Source: Actimicrobium sp035984655 (lineage in GTDB: Bacteria; Pseudomonadota; Gammaproteobacteria; Burkholderiales; Burkholderiaceae_D). From it: 64,000 bases of DNA. Below the pieces are notes generated by a model that saw only the letters and a program-made list of their open reading frames with translations, searched no databases and was not told where the DNA came from. Positions 35,101 to 45,384 of this stretch are shown piece after piece. How positions within the stretch are numbered: position 1 is the first letter of the stretch; the number at the start of each line of letters is the position of its first letter. The position numbers were made by a program, and so were the translations under genes. The stretch lies in assembly GCF_035984655.1 (NCBI RefSeq), contig NZ_JAXCHT010000013.1, positions 1-64,000 of the forward strand. Reading direction: 5' to 3'.

Positions 35101-35126
35101 GGCGCAAGACCCAGCGGCATTCGTTC

Positions 35127-36356
35127 CTAATACAACACCCGCGTCCGTATGGTCCCGGCAATTCCGTGCAACTTCTCCAGCGCGACAGTCGAACATCCGG
35201 CCGGCACATCCATCACCAGATAGCCGATGGATTCATTCGTCAACAGGCTTTGGGCCGAGATGTTGATGCCATTCTCCGCAAAGATCCGGTTGATCGCCGA
35301 AAGCACGCCCGGTATGTTCTGGTGGATATGCAGCAAGCGATGCCTGCCGCCAAACAGCGGCACCGCGATTTCCGGAAAATTCACGGCCGACAGGGTCGAG
35401 CCGGTATCGGAATAACGGGCAAACTTCTCGGCGACTTCGAGGCCGATGTTGGCTTGCGCTTCCTGTGTCGAGCCGCCAATATGTGGCGTCAGGATCACAT
35501 TGTCGAACCGGCGCAGCGGCGACAGGAATTCTTCGCTGTTGGATTTCGGTTCATTCGGAAACACGTCCACGGCAGCGCCGCCAAGATGCCTGCTTTCCAG
35601 CGTCGCCGCCAGTGCATCGATATCGACGCACTGGCCGCGTGCGGCATTGATGAAAATGCTGCCGCTCTTCATCCTGGCAAATTGTGCCGCGCCCATCATG
35701 TTCCGGGCCGACTCGTTGTCGGGAACGTGCAAGGTCACTACGTCGGCTTGCGCCAGCAAATCATCGAGGGAGTCGACCTGATGGGCATTCCCCAATGGCA
35801 GTTTGGTGATGACATCAAAGTAAATTACCCGCATGCCAAGCGCCTCGGCCAGCACGGACAGTTGACTGCCAATGTTGCCGTATCCGACGATGCCCAGCGT
35901 TTTACCGCGTGCCTCGAACGACCCTTCGGACGATTTCGACCAGCCGCCGCGATGAACCAGTGCATTTTTTTCAGGAATGCCGCGCAGCAGCAGGATGGTC
36001 TCGGCCAGCACCAGTTCGGCGACCGAGCGGGTGTTGGAATACGGCGCGTTGAAAACCGGGATGCCGCGCAGCATGGCTGCGCGCAAATCGACCTGGTTGG
36101 TGCCGATGCAAAAGCAACCGATCGCCACCAGTTTGTCAGCCGCTTCAATCACCGCTTGCGTGATCTGGCTGCGCGAACGGATGCCGACGAAGTGGACATC
36201 GCGGATCTTGTCGATCAGGGCGGCATCGTCGAGCGCTGTCGGCAACGATTCGACATTCATGTAACCGTTGCGCGCGAGGACATCGAGCGCATTCTTGTGT
36301 ACGCCTTCCAGCAACAGAAAGCGGATCTTGTCTTTTTCCAGCGAGAGTTGGGTCAT
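35127..36356 (-). CDS. serA: D-3-phosphoglycerate dehydrogenase
   Basis: A 409-residue NAD-dependent dehydrogenase that makes 3-phosphohydroxypyruvate, the first step of serine synthesis. It has the Rossmann motif GIVGYGNIGSQL, the catalytic Arg region NAARGQCVDIDAL, the Glu, and the catalytic His in ILTPHIGGSTQEAQ. A C-terminal ACT domain (IPGVLSAINRIFAENGINI) makes it the serine-feedback-regulated E. coli-type enzyme. The ATG at 36356 is favoured over one two codons earlier because GGAA then has proper spacing. Confidence 0.94.
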   Translation of the reverse strand: MTQLSLEKDKIRFLLLEGVHKNALDVLARNGYMNVESLPTALDDAALIDKIRDVHFVGIRSRSQITQAVIEAADKLVAIGCFCIGTNQVDLRAAMLRGIPVFNAPYSNTRSVAELVLAETILLLRGIPEKNALVHRGGWSKSSEGSFEARGKTLGIVGYGNIGSQLSVLAEALGMRVIYFDVITKLPLGNAHQVDSLDDLLAQADVVTLHVPDNESARNMMGAAQFARMKSGSIFINAARGQCVDIDALAATLESRHLGGAAVDVFPNEPKSNSEEFLSPLRRFDNVILTPHIGGSTQEAQANIGLEVAEKFARYSDTGSTLSAVNFPEIAVPLFGGRHRLLHIHQNIPGVLSAINRIFAENGINISAQSLLTNESIGYLVMDVPAGCSTVALEKLHGIAGTIRTRVLY

Positions 36357-36442
36357 GCGCATTTCCGATGTGTGGTGACGGTCAGGTAACTACCCGTCGG
36401 ATTTCAGGGATTACGGCAGGTCAGGTGAAAGTCCCGCCGTGA

Positions 36443-36703
36443 TTATTCTTGCGGCATTGGGGCAAGGATGGAATTGACGCGTGCCTCATCGGGCGCATCG
36501 AACACGGTATTGTGCATCTCCGTCAGCGGACCCCAGCCCGGCATGACATTACCGTGCCGGTCATGGCCGATCGCCTTGAATTTCCATAGCCCGGCATTGC
36601 GCTTGAGGTTGCCCACATGCTCGCCATGTTCGGTCTGCACGCGGTAGACGCGCTCATTGACCGGATGCAGAACCAGCTTGCCCAGAAGCGCCGCCTCGCT
36701 CAT
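36443..36703 (-). CDS. Conserved hypothetical protein downstream of acnA
   Basis: An 86-residue protein I do not assign to a named family. It is rich in His and aromatic residues, with beta-strand-like stretches (RVYRVQTEHGEHVGNLKRN, GLWKFKAIGHDRHGN). There is no signal peptide or cysteine. The start overlaps the acnA stop (ATGA), so it is translated with aconitase; an accessory or small-ligand-binding role is conceivable but unsupported. Confidence 0.7.
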   Translation of the reverse strand: MSEAALLGKLVLHPVNERVYRVQTEHGEHVGNLKRNAGLWKFKAIGHDRHGNVMPGWGPLTEMHNTVFDAPDEARVNSILAPMPQE

Positions 36704-39441
36704 GACGCCGCCTTCGCCGCCAGCTGGCGCAGCACGTAATGCAGGATGCCGCCGTGGCGGAAGTACTCGACTTCTTTCGGCGTCATCAGCAACACCTGCA
36801 CCTGGAAAGCCACTTCGTTACCGTCATCACTGCTGGCAACGATATCGGCAATCCGGCTGGCGCCATCGTGCAGGCCGGTGATGTCAAATATCTCGTTGCC
36901 CTTCAGACCCAGCGATGTCGCATCCTGCCCGTCGAGGAACTGCAGCGGCAGCACGCCCATGCCCACCAGGTTGGAGCGATGAATACGCTCGAAGCTTTCG
37001 GCGATCACGGCTTTAACACCCAGCATCATGGTGCCCTTGGCGGCCCAGTCACGCGACGAACCGGCGCCGTATTCCTTGCCGGCGATGACCACCAGCGGGA
37101 CGCCGCTGGCCTTGTACTGCACGGCGGCGTCGTAGATGGACAGCTTCTGCCCGGTGGGATAGTGCAACGTATCGCCGCCTTCCACGCCGCCCAGCATCAG
37201 GTTCCTGATGCGGATGTTGGCGAAGGTGCCGCGCACCATCACGTCGTCATTGCCACGCCGCGAGCCGTATGAATTGAAATGGGCTGGCGCGACGCCGCGC
37301 GATTGCAGGAATCGTCCAGCCGGTGAATCTGCCTTGATATTGCCCGCCGGTGAAATATGGTCGGTCGTGATCGAGTCCCCGAACAGGCCGAGCAGGCGCG
37401 CACCATGGATATCCTGGATGCTGCCGACGGCCATCTGCATGCCCTCGAAATAAGGCGGATTCTTGATGTAGGTCGAGTCGGCATCCCAGGCGAATATTGC
37501 GCCGTCGGGCGAGTCGATCTGGTTCCAGCGGTTGTCGCCGGCAAAGACATTGGCGTAATTGCGCTTGAACATCTCGGGACCGATGCTGCGCACGATCAGA
37601 TCGCCGATTTCCTTGTTGGACGGCCAGATATCGCGCAGGAAGACGGGCTTGCCGTCGGCGCTAATGCCCAGCGGTTCGGTGGTCAGGTCGATGTCGACGG
37701 TGCCGGCCAGCGCATACGCTACCACCAGCGGCGGCGATGCCAGGTAGTTCATCTTGACTTCCGGGTGGACCCGGCCTTCGAAGTTGCGGTTGCCGGATAG
37801 CACAGCCGCGACCGCCAGGTCGCCTTGTTCGATGCCGCGCGATACCGCGTCAGGCAACGGTCCCGAATTGCCGATACAGGTCGTACAACCGTAACCGACG
37901 ATAAAGAATCCCAGTTGTTCGAGGTCCGCCAGCAGGCCGGCCTTGGTCAGGTAATCGGTCACCACCAGCGAACCCGGCGCCATTGAAGTCTTGACCCAGG
38001 GCGCCGGCTTCAGGCCCCTGGCCAGCGCATTGCGTGCGACTAGGCCGGCGGCCAGCATGACTGCCGGGTTCGAGGTGTTGGTGCAGGACGTGATAGCGGC
38101 AATCACCACCGCGCCATCCTTGAGCGTGAAATCCTGTGGGTCGGCAAGCGTCACGTTCGACGCCATCACCGATGCCTCATGCTCGATCGCCGTAGTACCG
38201 CCCTCGCCTTCAAAGCGCTGCACCGCCGGTTCGGCCGGTTTGCGGCCGGCGATCATGCCGACCAGGTTCGTGGTGAAGTTGCCTTTCATGTCCGACAGCA
38301 GCACGCGGTCCTGCGGCCTCTTCGGCCCCGCCAGCGAAGGACGCACATCGCCCATGTCGAGGTGCAGAGTTGCGCTGTACTCGGCTTCCTGATCGGTGCG
38401 CCACAGGCCCTGCGCTTTGGCATAGGTCTCCACCAGCGTGATCTGCTCTTCGCTGCGCCCGGAGAGTCGCAGATAACGCAAGGCCTCGTCGTCGATCGGG
38501 AAAATACCGCAGGTCGCGCCATATTCCGGCGCCATGTTGGCAATCGTTGCACGGTCGGCCACGGGCAGCATTGCCAGGCCGTCGCCATAGAATTCGACGA
38601 ACTTGCCGACCACGCCAAGCGAGCGCAGCATCTGCGTGACGGTCAGCACCAGGTCTGTCGCGGTAGCGCCCTCGGGCAATTGACCAGTGAGCTTAAAGCC
38701 GATCACTTGCGGGATCAGCATCGAACTCGGCTGACCCAGCATGGCCGCTTCGGCTTCGATACCGCCGACGCCCCAGCCCAGCACACCAAGGCCATTGACC
38801 ATCGTGGTGTGCGAATCGGTACCGAAGACCGTATCGGGGAAGGCATACTGGACACCGTCGATCTCGCGCACCATCACCACACGCGCGAGGTTTTCCAGAT
38901 TGACCTGATGGACGATCCCTGTGTTCGGCGGCACCACCTTGAAATTATCGAAGGCTTTCTGGCCCCAGCGCAGGAAGCTGTAACGCTCGCCGTTGCGGCT
39001 GAATTCGATCCGACCATTGATCTCCAGCGAATCGGGCTGGCCGAACGAATCGACCTGCACCGAGTGATCAATCACCAGCTCCGCCGGAATCAGCGGGTTG
39101 ATGTTGTCGACCGATCCGCCCAGCTTCACCACGGCGTCGCGCATGGCGGCAAGGTCGACCATGCACGGCACACCGGTGAAATCCTGCAGTACCACGCGCG
39201 CCGGCATGAAGGCGATTTCGGTGGCTGGTTCGGCCTTGGCGTCCCATTGTGCGATGGCGGCGATCGCGTCTTTGGTGACCGAGATACCGTCCTCGCAACG
39301 CAACAAATTCTCCAGCAGGATCTTCATCGAAAACGGCAATCGTGCGAGGTCGAATTGCTGGCCCAACCGGGCCAGGCTGAAGATGGTGTAATCGGTGCCA
39401 TTGATGGCGAGGGTGTTACGCGTGGCGAATGAGTCGTTCAT
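36700..39441 (-). CDS. acnA: Aconitate hydratase A
   Basis: A 913-residue aconitase of the AcnA/IRP1 type, which interconverts citrate and isocitrate in the TCA cycle with a 4Fe-4S cluster. Cluster cysteines lie in SCTNTSNPAV and GCTTCIGNSG. The swivel domain near the C-terminus has GKEYGAGSSRDWAAKG. AAGGAG precedes the ATG. It is one gene downstream of erpA on the same strand, so an Fe-S enzyme sits beside a cluster carrier. Confidence 0.96.
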   Translation of the reverse strand: MNDSFATRNTLAINGTDYTIFSLARLGQQFDLARLPFSMKILLENLLRCEDGISVTKDAIAAIAQWDAKAEPATEIAFMPARVVLQDFTGVPCMVDLAAMRDAVVKLGGSVDNINPLIPAELVIDHSVQVDSFGQPDSLEINGRIEFSRNGERYSFLRWGQKAFDNFKVVPPNTGIVHQVNLENLARVVMVREIDGVQYAFPDTVFGTDSHTTMVNGLGVLGWGVGGIEAEAAMLGQPSSMLIPQVIGFKLTGQLPEGATATDLVLTVTQMLRSLGVVGKFVEFYGDGLAMLPVADRATIANMAPEYGATCGIFPIDDEALRYLRLSGRSEEQITLVETYAKAQGLWRTDQEAEYSATLHLDMGDVRPSLAGPKRPQDRVLLSDMKGNFTTNLVGMIAGRKPAEPAVQRFEGEGGTTAIEHEASVMASNVTLADPQDFTLKDGAVVIAAITSCTNTSNPAVMLAAGLVARNALARGLKPAPWVKTSMAPGSLVVTDYLTKAGLLADLEQLGFFIVGYGCTTCIGNSGPLPDAVSRGIEQGDLAVAAVLSGNRNFEGRVHPEVKMNYLASPPLVVAYALAGTVDIDLTTEPLGISADGKPVFLRDIWPSNKEIGDLIVRSIGPEMFKRNYANVFAGDNRWNQIDSPDGAIFAWDADSTYIKNPPYFEGMQMAVGSIQDIHGARLLGLFGDSITTDHISPAGNIKADSPAGRFLQSRGVAPAHFNSYGSRRGNDDVMVRGTFANIRIRNLMLGGVEGGDTLHYPTGQKLSIYDAAVQYKASGVPLVVIAGKEYGAGSSRDWAAKGTMMLGVKAVIAESFERIHRSNLVGMGVLPLQFLDGQDATSLGLKGNEIFDITGLHDGASRIADIVASSDDGNEVAFQVQVLLMTPKEVEYFRHGGILHYVLRQLAAKAAS

Positions 39442-39518
39442 TGGAGCTCCTTCAAATTACCTTGACCTGCACACTGCTGCAGCTTGCACCGGCAGCACAA
39501 GCCAACAGTCAACCGTAG

Positions 39519-39869
39519 TTATACCGAAAACGACGAGCCGCAGCCGCAGGTAGCGGTTGCGCCCGGATTCTTGATCACAAACTGCGCGCCTTCGAGGTCA
39601 TCCTTGTAATCGATCTCGGCGCCGACCAGATACTGGTAGCTCATGGAATCGATCAGCAATTGCACGCCATTTTTTTCCATGGTGGTGTCGTCTTCATTGG
39701 CGACTTCGTCAAACGTAAAACCGTACTGGAAACCGGAACAGCCGCCGCCCTGCACGAACACGCGCAGCTTCAGTTCGGGGTTGCCGTCTTCTGCGATCAA
39801 CTGGGCAACCTTGGCGGCTGCGTTATCCGTAAAGAGGATCGGTGCAGGCATTTCGGCGATGGCATTCAT
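39519..39869 (-). CDS. erpA: Iron-sulfur cluster insertion protein ErpA
   Basis: A 116-residue A-type carrier with the three conserved cysteines in GGGCSGFQYGF and TCGCGSSF. It receives clusters from scaffold proteins and delivers them to targets such as IspG/IspH and dehydrogenases. The start is ATG 39869 with GGAG eight bases upstream; the longer upstream frame overlaps no signal. It lies 74 bases after lipA and 77 before acnA. Confidence 0.93.
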   Translation of the reverse strand: MNAIAEMPAPILFTDNAAAKVAQLIAEDGNPELKLRVFVQGGGCSGFQYGFTFDEVANEDDTTMEKNGVQLLIDSMSYQYLVGAEIDYKDDLEGAQFVIKNPGATATCGCGSSFSV

Positions 39870-39943
39870 GGTGGACTCCGGGTAGGTGCAACGTTCAAAT
39901 GAAGCGATATTGGGTATTCTGGTACTCGACCTGGCAGGCTGGT

Positions 39944-40957
39944 TCAAACAACGCCTGCGCCTGCCGCCTGCACGTCCGCATGGTAAGAACTGCGCACCAT
40001 CGGTCCGGATGCGACATTGGCAAAGCCCATCCGGTGCGCCTCGTCCTCATACATCCGGAATCCATCCGGATGCACGTAACGCTGCACCGCCAGATGGCCA
40101 GCCGACGGTTGCAAGTATTGGCCAATTGTCAACATGTTTACGCCATGGGCGCGCAAATCACGCAGGACTTGCAGGATTTCGTCATCAGTCTCGCCAAGAC
40201 CGACCATCAGGCCGGACTTGGTCGGGATCGACGGATGCATGGCCTTGAAATTCTCCAGCAGGTTCAGCGAGTTCTGGAAATCAGCGCCTGGACGGGCCTC
40301 CTTGTACAGGCGTGGAACGGTTTCGATATTGTGGTTTAGCACATCCGGTGGAGCGTTGCCAAGGATGGACAGTGCCAGGTCGAGCCGGCCGCCAAAATCC
40401 GGCGTGAGAATTTCAATCCGGGTAGCCGGTGCGGCGGCCCGGATCCGGCGGATGCATTCGACAAAATGGCTGGCGCCACCGTCCGGCAAATCATCGCGGT
40501 CGACCGACGTGATGACCACGTAACTGAGCTTCATCAGCGCAATGGTCTGCGCCAGACGGGCCGGCTCGTCGGCATCAAGCGCATCGGGCCGGCCGGTGCT
40601 GACATTGCAGAAGCGGCAGCGGCGCGTGCATTTGTCACCCATGATCATGAAGGTGGCGGTGCCCTTGCTCCAGCATTCGCCGATGTTCGGGCAGGATGCT
40701 TCTTCGCAGACCGTCACCAGCCGGTTGGCGTGGACAATCTCCTTGGTGTCGCTGAAGCGGCCCGATGAAGCGACCTTGACTCGGATCCAGTCAGGCTTGG
40801 CCAGCCTGGCCGACGGCAGCGTCGCGTCGCGCTTGGTCTTGAGGGAACCGCGTTGCTGGTCGGGCCGGTCGCCGGGCAAGGCCGGTGGCAGGATCGAGAC
40901 GACATTCCGGAAGGTGATGGTTTCAACGCTCATGGCGTGACTTTCTGGATTCGACAT
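39944..40957 (-). CDS. lipA: Lipoyl synthase
   Basis: A radical-SAM enzyme of about 337 residues that inserts two sulfurs into octanoyl-lipoyl domains. The auxiliary cluster motif is CEEASCPNIGEC and the radical-SAM motif is CTRRCRFC; a C-terminal SSYHAD contains the essential Ser. The ATG at 40957 overlaps the nfu stop (TAATG) with GGAGG upstream; an internal ATG eight codons later is possible. In other bacteria Nfu proteins rebuild the auxiliary cluster consumed by LipA, which fits the gene order. Confidence 0.95.
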   Translation of the reverse strand: MSNPESHAMSVETITFRNVVSILPPALPGDRPDQQRGSLKTKRDATLPSARLAKPDWIRVKVASSGRFSDTKEIVHANRLVTVCEEASCPNIGECWSKGTATFMIMGDKCTRRCRFCNVSTGRPDALDADEPARLAQTIALMKLSYVVITSVDRDDLPDGGASHFVECIRRIRAAAPATRIEILTPDFGGRLDLALSILGNAPPDVLNHNIETVPRLYKEARPGADFQNSLNLLENFKAMHPSIPTKSGLMVGLGETDDEILQVLRDLRAHGVNMLTIGQYLQPSAGHLAVQRYVHPDGFRMYEDEAHRMGFANVASGPMVRSSYHADVQAAGAGVV

Positions 40958-41517
40958 TACACAGCCTCCACGGCAAGTTCCGGCTCGATCGAGCGCAGCA
41001 GGTTTTCGATGCTGGCGAGCGTGCCGCCGATGGAGCTCGGGCAGGTGCCGCATGCGCCCTGGTAGTGAATGCTCAGCGTGTCGCCCGCCAGTCCCAGCAC
41101 ATGCAGGTCGCCGCCATCGGCCTGCAATGCCGGACGAATATGCTGGTCCAGCAAGTCGTTGATGCGGGCAAAGCGGACCTGCTCCTGCTCGCTCATGTCA
41201 TGCACGGCAAGGCGGGCGGCAGTCACCCTTTGTGCAGACTGGGCCGCGGCGGCAGGCGCGGCGCGCAGCGGTACTGCAATCTGGCGCACCAGCGCCGGCC
41301 AGTCGGCCGCGCCATCCTGAGTCACGGTCAGCCAGCGGTCGGTATAAAACACATTGGTGACATGGTCGAGCGCGAACAGGGCGGTCGCCAGCGGGTCATT
41401 CACGGCCTGCTCCGCGCTTTCGTACGAATGCGCAATACCCCAGCTCAAGGGTTCATGCAGCGTAAACTTGACGGCGTTCGGATTCGGCGTGTCGTCGATT
41501 TCAGCAATCTTTGGCAT
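40957..41517 (-). CDS. NfuA-like iron-sulfur carrier
   Basis: A 186-residue protein with an Nfu N-terminal domain (TPNPNAVKFTL, about 10-90) and a C-terminal NifU-type domain (about 110-180) whose cluster-binding motif is GACGTCPSS (CxxC). The ATG at 41517 has AGGAGG five bases upstream. It is positioned between sufU and lipA, consistent with delivery of clusters to lipoyl synthase. The domain order is that of eukaryotic NFU1 rather than E. coli NfuA, whose N-terminus is a degenerate A-type domain. Confidence 0.88.
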   Translation of the reverse strand: MPKIAEIDDTPNPNAVKFTLHEPLSWGIAHSYESAEQAVNDPLATALFALDHVTNVFYTDRWLTVTQDGAADWPALVRQIAVPLRAAPAAAAQSAQRVTAARLAVHDMSEQEQVRFARINDLLDQHIRPALQADGGDLHVLGLAGDTLSIHYQGACGTCPSSIGGTLASIENLLRSIEPELAVEAV

Positions 41518-41550
41518 GTTTGCCTCCTGCAAAAAAATGGTCGGGCGCCA

Positions 41551-42036
41551 TCACGCGTCGCCAATCATCGCGTGCACCGGGTCGTGCTCGGCTTCGGTCG
41601 ACAGGCTGCCGATGGCATGGAACGCAGCATGCAAGGTGTGCCAGGGCAGGACTGCGCATTTGACCCGGACCGGCAGCGCGGCGATGCCGGCGAACACCTT
41701 CAACCGGCCGAGGTGATGCTCGCTATGCATGTCGAGCTTGCCGGTGGTCATGGCGACGAATTCACGCACGAGCGTCTCGGCATCAGCCTGGGACTTGCCC
41801 TTGACTGCCACAGTCATCATCGATGCCGAGGATTTGCAGATCGCACAGGCGGCACCCTCGAACGCGATCTGGTCGATCGTCTCGCCCTGCATCGCAAGGC
41901 TGACTTCGATATGGTCGCCGCACAGCGGATTGTGTCCCGCCGCGTGATGCGTGGCGTGCTCGACCACGCCGAAATTGCGCGGCTTGCGATTGTGATCGAG
42001 GATCACTTCCTGGTAGAGCGCTCTGGGATCGGTCAT
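41551..42036 (-). CDS. sufU: SufU-type scaffold/sulfur acceptor
   Basis: A 161-residue IscU-like protein. Conserved ligands are Cys in NPLCGDHIEV, Cys in CAICKSSASMM and Cys in RVKCAVLPWHTL. The 18-20 residue insertion before the last Cys (TGKLDMHSEHHLGRLKVFAGI) is typical of SufU, which in Gram-positives accepts sulfur from SufS through a zinc site. It replaces SufE in this operon. The stop abuts sufS on the same strand. Confidence 0.9.
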   Translation of the reverse strand: MTDPRALYQEVILDHNRKPRNFGVVEHATHHAAGHNPLCGDHIEVSLAMQGETIDQIAFEGAACAICKSSASMMTVAVKGKSQADAETLVREFVAMTTGKLDMHSEHHLGRLKVFAGIAALPVRVKCAVLPWHTLHAAFHAIGSLSTEAEHDPVHAMIGDA

Positions 42037-43280
42037 TACAAAAATACTTTCTGCACGGCCCGTATGCCGGCAGTCAGGGCATCGACTTCTGCCATGGTGT
42101 TATAGAACGCGAACGAGGCGCGTGAAGTGGCCGGCAGGCCCAGCCGCTGCATCACCGGCTGCGCGCAATGATGGCCGGTGCGCACCGCAATGCCCTCCTC
42201 GTTGAGCAAGGTACCGATGTCGTGCGGATGCACGCCATCGATGACGAACGACAGCACCGCCGCCTTGTGCGCAGCGGTGCCGATGATGCGCACGCCCTGC
42301 AGTTGCTGCAACCGGCCGGTGGCGTACTCGAGCAGTGACTGTTCCTGCCGGCTGATCGCCTGCATGCCAATGCCGGACAGGTAATCGACCGCAGCCGCCA
42401 GGCCAATGGCTGCGGCAATTGGTGGCGTGCCGGCCTCGAACTTGTGCGGAATGGTGTTGTAGGTGGTTTTGTCGAATGTCACCGACAGGATCATGTCGCC
42501 GCCACCCTTGAAGGGCTGCATCCGCTCCAGCAGCGCAGCCTTGCCATACAGGATGCCAATGCCGGTCGGCCCGCATAATTTGTGCCCCGAGAAGGCATAG
42601 AAATCGCAATCGAGATCCTGCACATCGATCGCCATGTGCGGCGCAGCCTGCGCGCCATCGACTAGCACCGGCACGCCATGTTCATGCGCGGTCGCAATCA
42701 TCTGCTTCACCGGATTGACGGTGCCGAGTGCATTCGAGACGTGCGTGAGGCCGACGAATCTGGTGCGCGCATTGAACAGGCCCTGGTACGCCTCCATCAG
42801 CACTTCGCCAGCATCATTGATCGGCGCGACACGAATGATCGCGCCCTTTTCTTCGGCCAGCATTTGCCATGGCACGATGTTGGCATGGTGCTCCAGCGTG
42901 GTCAGGATGATCTCGTCGCCGGGGCCGATGAACTTGCGGCCGTAGCCGTGCATGACAAGGTTGATCGCATCGGTGGTGCCGCTGGTAAAAATCACTTCAC
43001 GGTCTTCGCGCGCGTGGATGAATTGTTGCAGGGTGCGCCGCGCCGCTTCGTATTCATTGGTCGCGATGCCGGACAGCGTGTGCACGGCGCGATTGATGTT
43101 GGCGTGCTGCGTCGTCTGGTACCGCACAAGACGGTCGATCACCTGCTGTGGCATCTGGCTGGATGCCGCGTTGTCGAGATAGACCAGCGCATGCTGGTTC
43201 ACCTGCAAGGCAAGGATCGGGAAATCCGCACGAATGCGCGCCACATCGAGGGCATCGAAGCCGGTGCGGTCATGGTTCAT
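42036..43280 (-). CDS. sufS: Cysteine desulfurase SufS
   Basis: A 414-residue PLP enzyme of aminotransferase class V that takes sulfur from cysteine. The PLP lysine is in FSGHKLCGPTG, the phosphate-binding region in TSGTTDAINLV, and the persulfide Cys in RTGHHCAQP. Length and motifs are typical of group II desulfurases. It overlaps the sufD stop by four bases. Confidence 0.95.
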   Translation of the reverse strand: MNHDRTGFDALDVARIRADFPILALQVNQHALVYLDNAASSQMPQQVIDRLVRYQTTQHANINRAVHTLSGIATNEYEAARRTLQQFIHAREDREVIFTSGTTDAINLVMHGYGRKFIGPGDEIILTTLEHHANIVPWQMLAEEKGAIIRVAPINDAGEVLMEAYQGLFNARTRFVGLTHVSNALGTVNPVKQMIATAHEHGVPVLVDGAQAAPHMAIDVQDLDCDFYAFSGHKLCGPTGIGILYGKAALLERMQPFKGGGDMILSVTFDKTTYNTIPHKFEAGTPPIAAAIGLAAAVDYLSGIGMQAISRQEQSLLEYATGRLQQLQGVRIIGTAAHKAAVLSFVIDGVHPHDIGTLLNEEGIAVRTGHHCAQPVMQRLGLPATSRASFAFYNTMAEVDALTAGIRAVQKVFL

Positions 43281-44577
43281 GGCTGGCGACCCGTCTGTTC
43301 GAGCAACTGGTGTGCAAGTCGCCGCTTCACGGACGCGACCGGGATGCGTTCGATGATCTCGGCGCCGAATGCGTAGGTCAGCAGTTTGCGCGCTGCGACA
43401 TCGCTCAGGCCGCGACTTTGCAGGTAAAACACTTCGTCGGGATCAAGCTGGCCGACCGTCGCGCCGTGCGTGCACTTGACATCGGAGGCGAAAATTTCAA
43501 GTTGCGGCTTGGTGTCGATGTGCGCCTTGCCGGACAACAGCAAATTGCGATTGGACTGGCGCGCATCGATTTTTCGCGCGCCGGGCCGCACCATCACCTT
43601 GCCGTTGAACACCGCATGGGCACTTCCACCGGCGATACATTTATGCAGCTGGCGACTGGTGCCGTGCGGCCTGGCGTGATCGACGAACGTGTGCGTGTCT
43701 GCCAGTTGCCGGCCTGCGATCATCGCCAGTCCGTCGAGCGTGCAGGTCGCGCCTTCGCCGGCGTGGACGACATCCAGGTCGACACGCGAAATCTGCGCGC
43801 CCAGTGCGATGCTGACCGATGCGAAATGACTGGCATGTCCGAGCGACACCGCGCACAGACCGATGTGCAGGGCCAGATTGCCTTCGCGCTGCAGGCGGAC
43901 GTGATTGACCTGCGCAGAATCGCCCAGCGCGATTTCGGTCACCGTATTCGTGAAATGCACTTCTTCCTGCACGCCCGGCGGGTACAGCACGACGTAATCC
44001 TCGACCACGGTAACACTGCTGCCAGGTTCCGCCACGATCAGGCAGCGCGGGTGGCTGACAACATCCTTCCGGGTGGCGATGAACAGCAAATGGATGGGTG
44101 CGGCAATGGCGCAATCGCGCTGGACAATGACGACGGCGGCGTCATCGAGGGCGGCCGTATTCTGTGCGGCAAAATACGCATCGTCGATGCTGGCATGGCG
44201 GCCGAGATGCGTCTCGATCGCGTGCACGTGATGCGCTCGTGCGGTCGGCAGGTCAGCGACGACGATACCGTGTTCTGGCGGCACGACCGATAGCCGTGGT
44301 GCATGGATGCCATCGACGAACACCAGCCGCGTATGCGCTTCCTCGACAGAAAGTCCGGCGATGTCCTCAAGCTGTAGCGGGCTTGCGCCCATTGCTGGCG
44401 CAAACGTCGTCGTTGCAAACGGCGACAGGTCGGTAAAGCGCCATTCTTCGTCACGCGTAGTTGGCTTGTCCAGGACGGCAACGCGCCGGCTCGCCCGTGC
44501 GCGCAGGGCATCCAGCCATGACTGCGCGCCGACGCCGGCGTCGGCGGCCCGATCCCGCGCCAGGATGGCAGTGGCGT

Positions 44578-44581
<4 letters not shown>
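43277..44581 (-). CDS. sufD: SufD, Fe-S assembly scaffold subunit
   Basis: A 434-residue SufBD-family protein. The N-terminal helical region contains RDEEWRFTDLSPF, and the beta-helix core ends with DVKCTHGATVGQLDPDEVFYLQSRGLS. It should form SufBC2D. The start at 44581 overlaps the sufC stop (ATGA). Confidence 0.93.
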
Positions 44582-45380
<799 letters not shown>

Positions 45381-45384
<4 letters not shown>
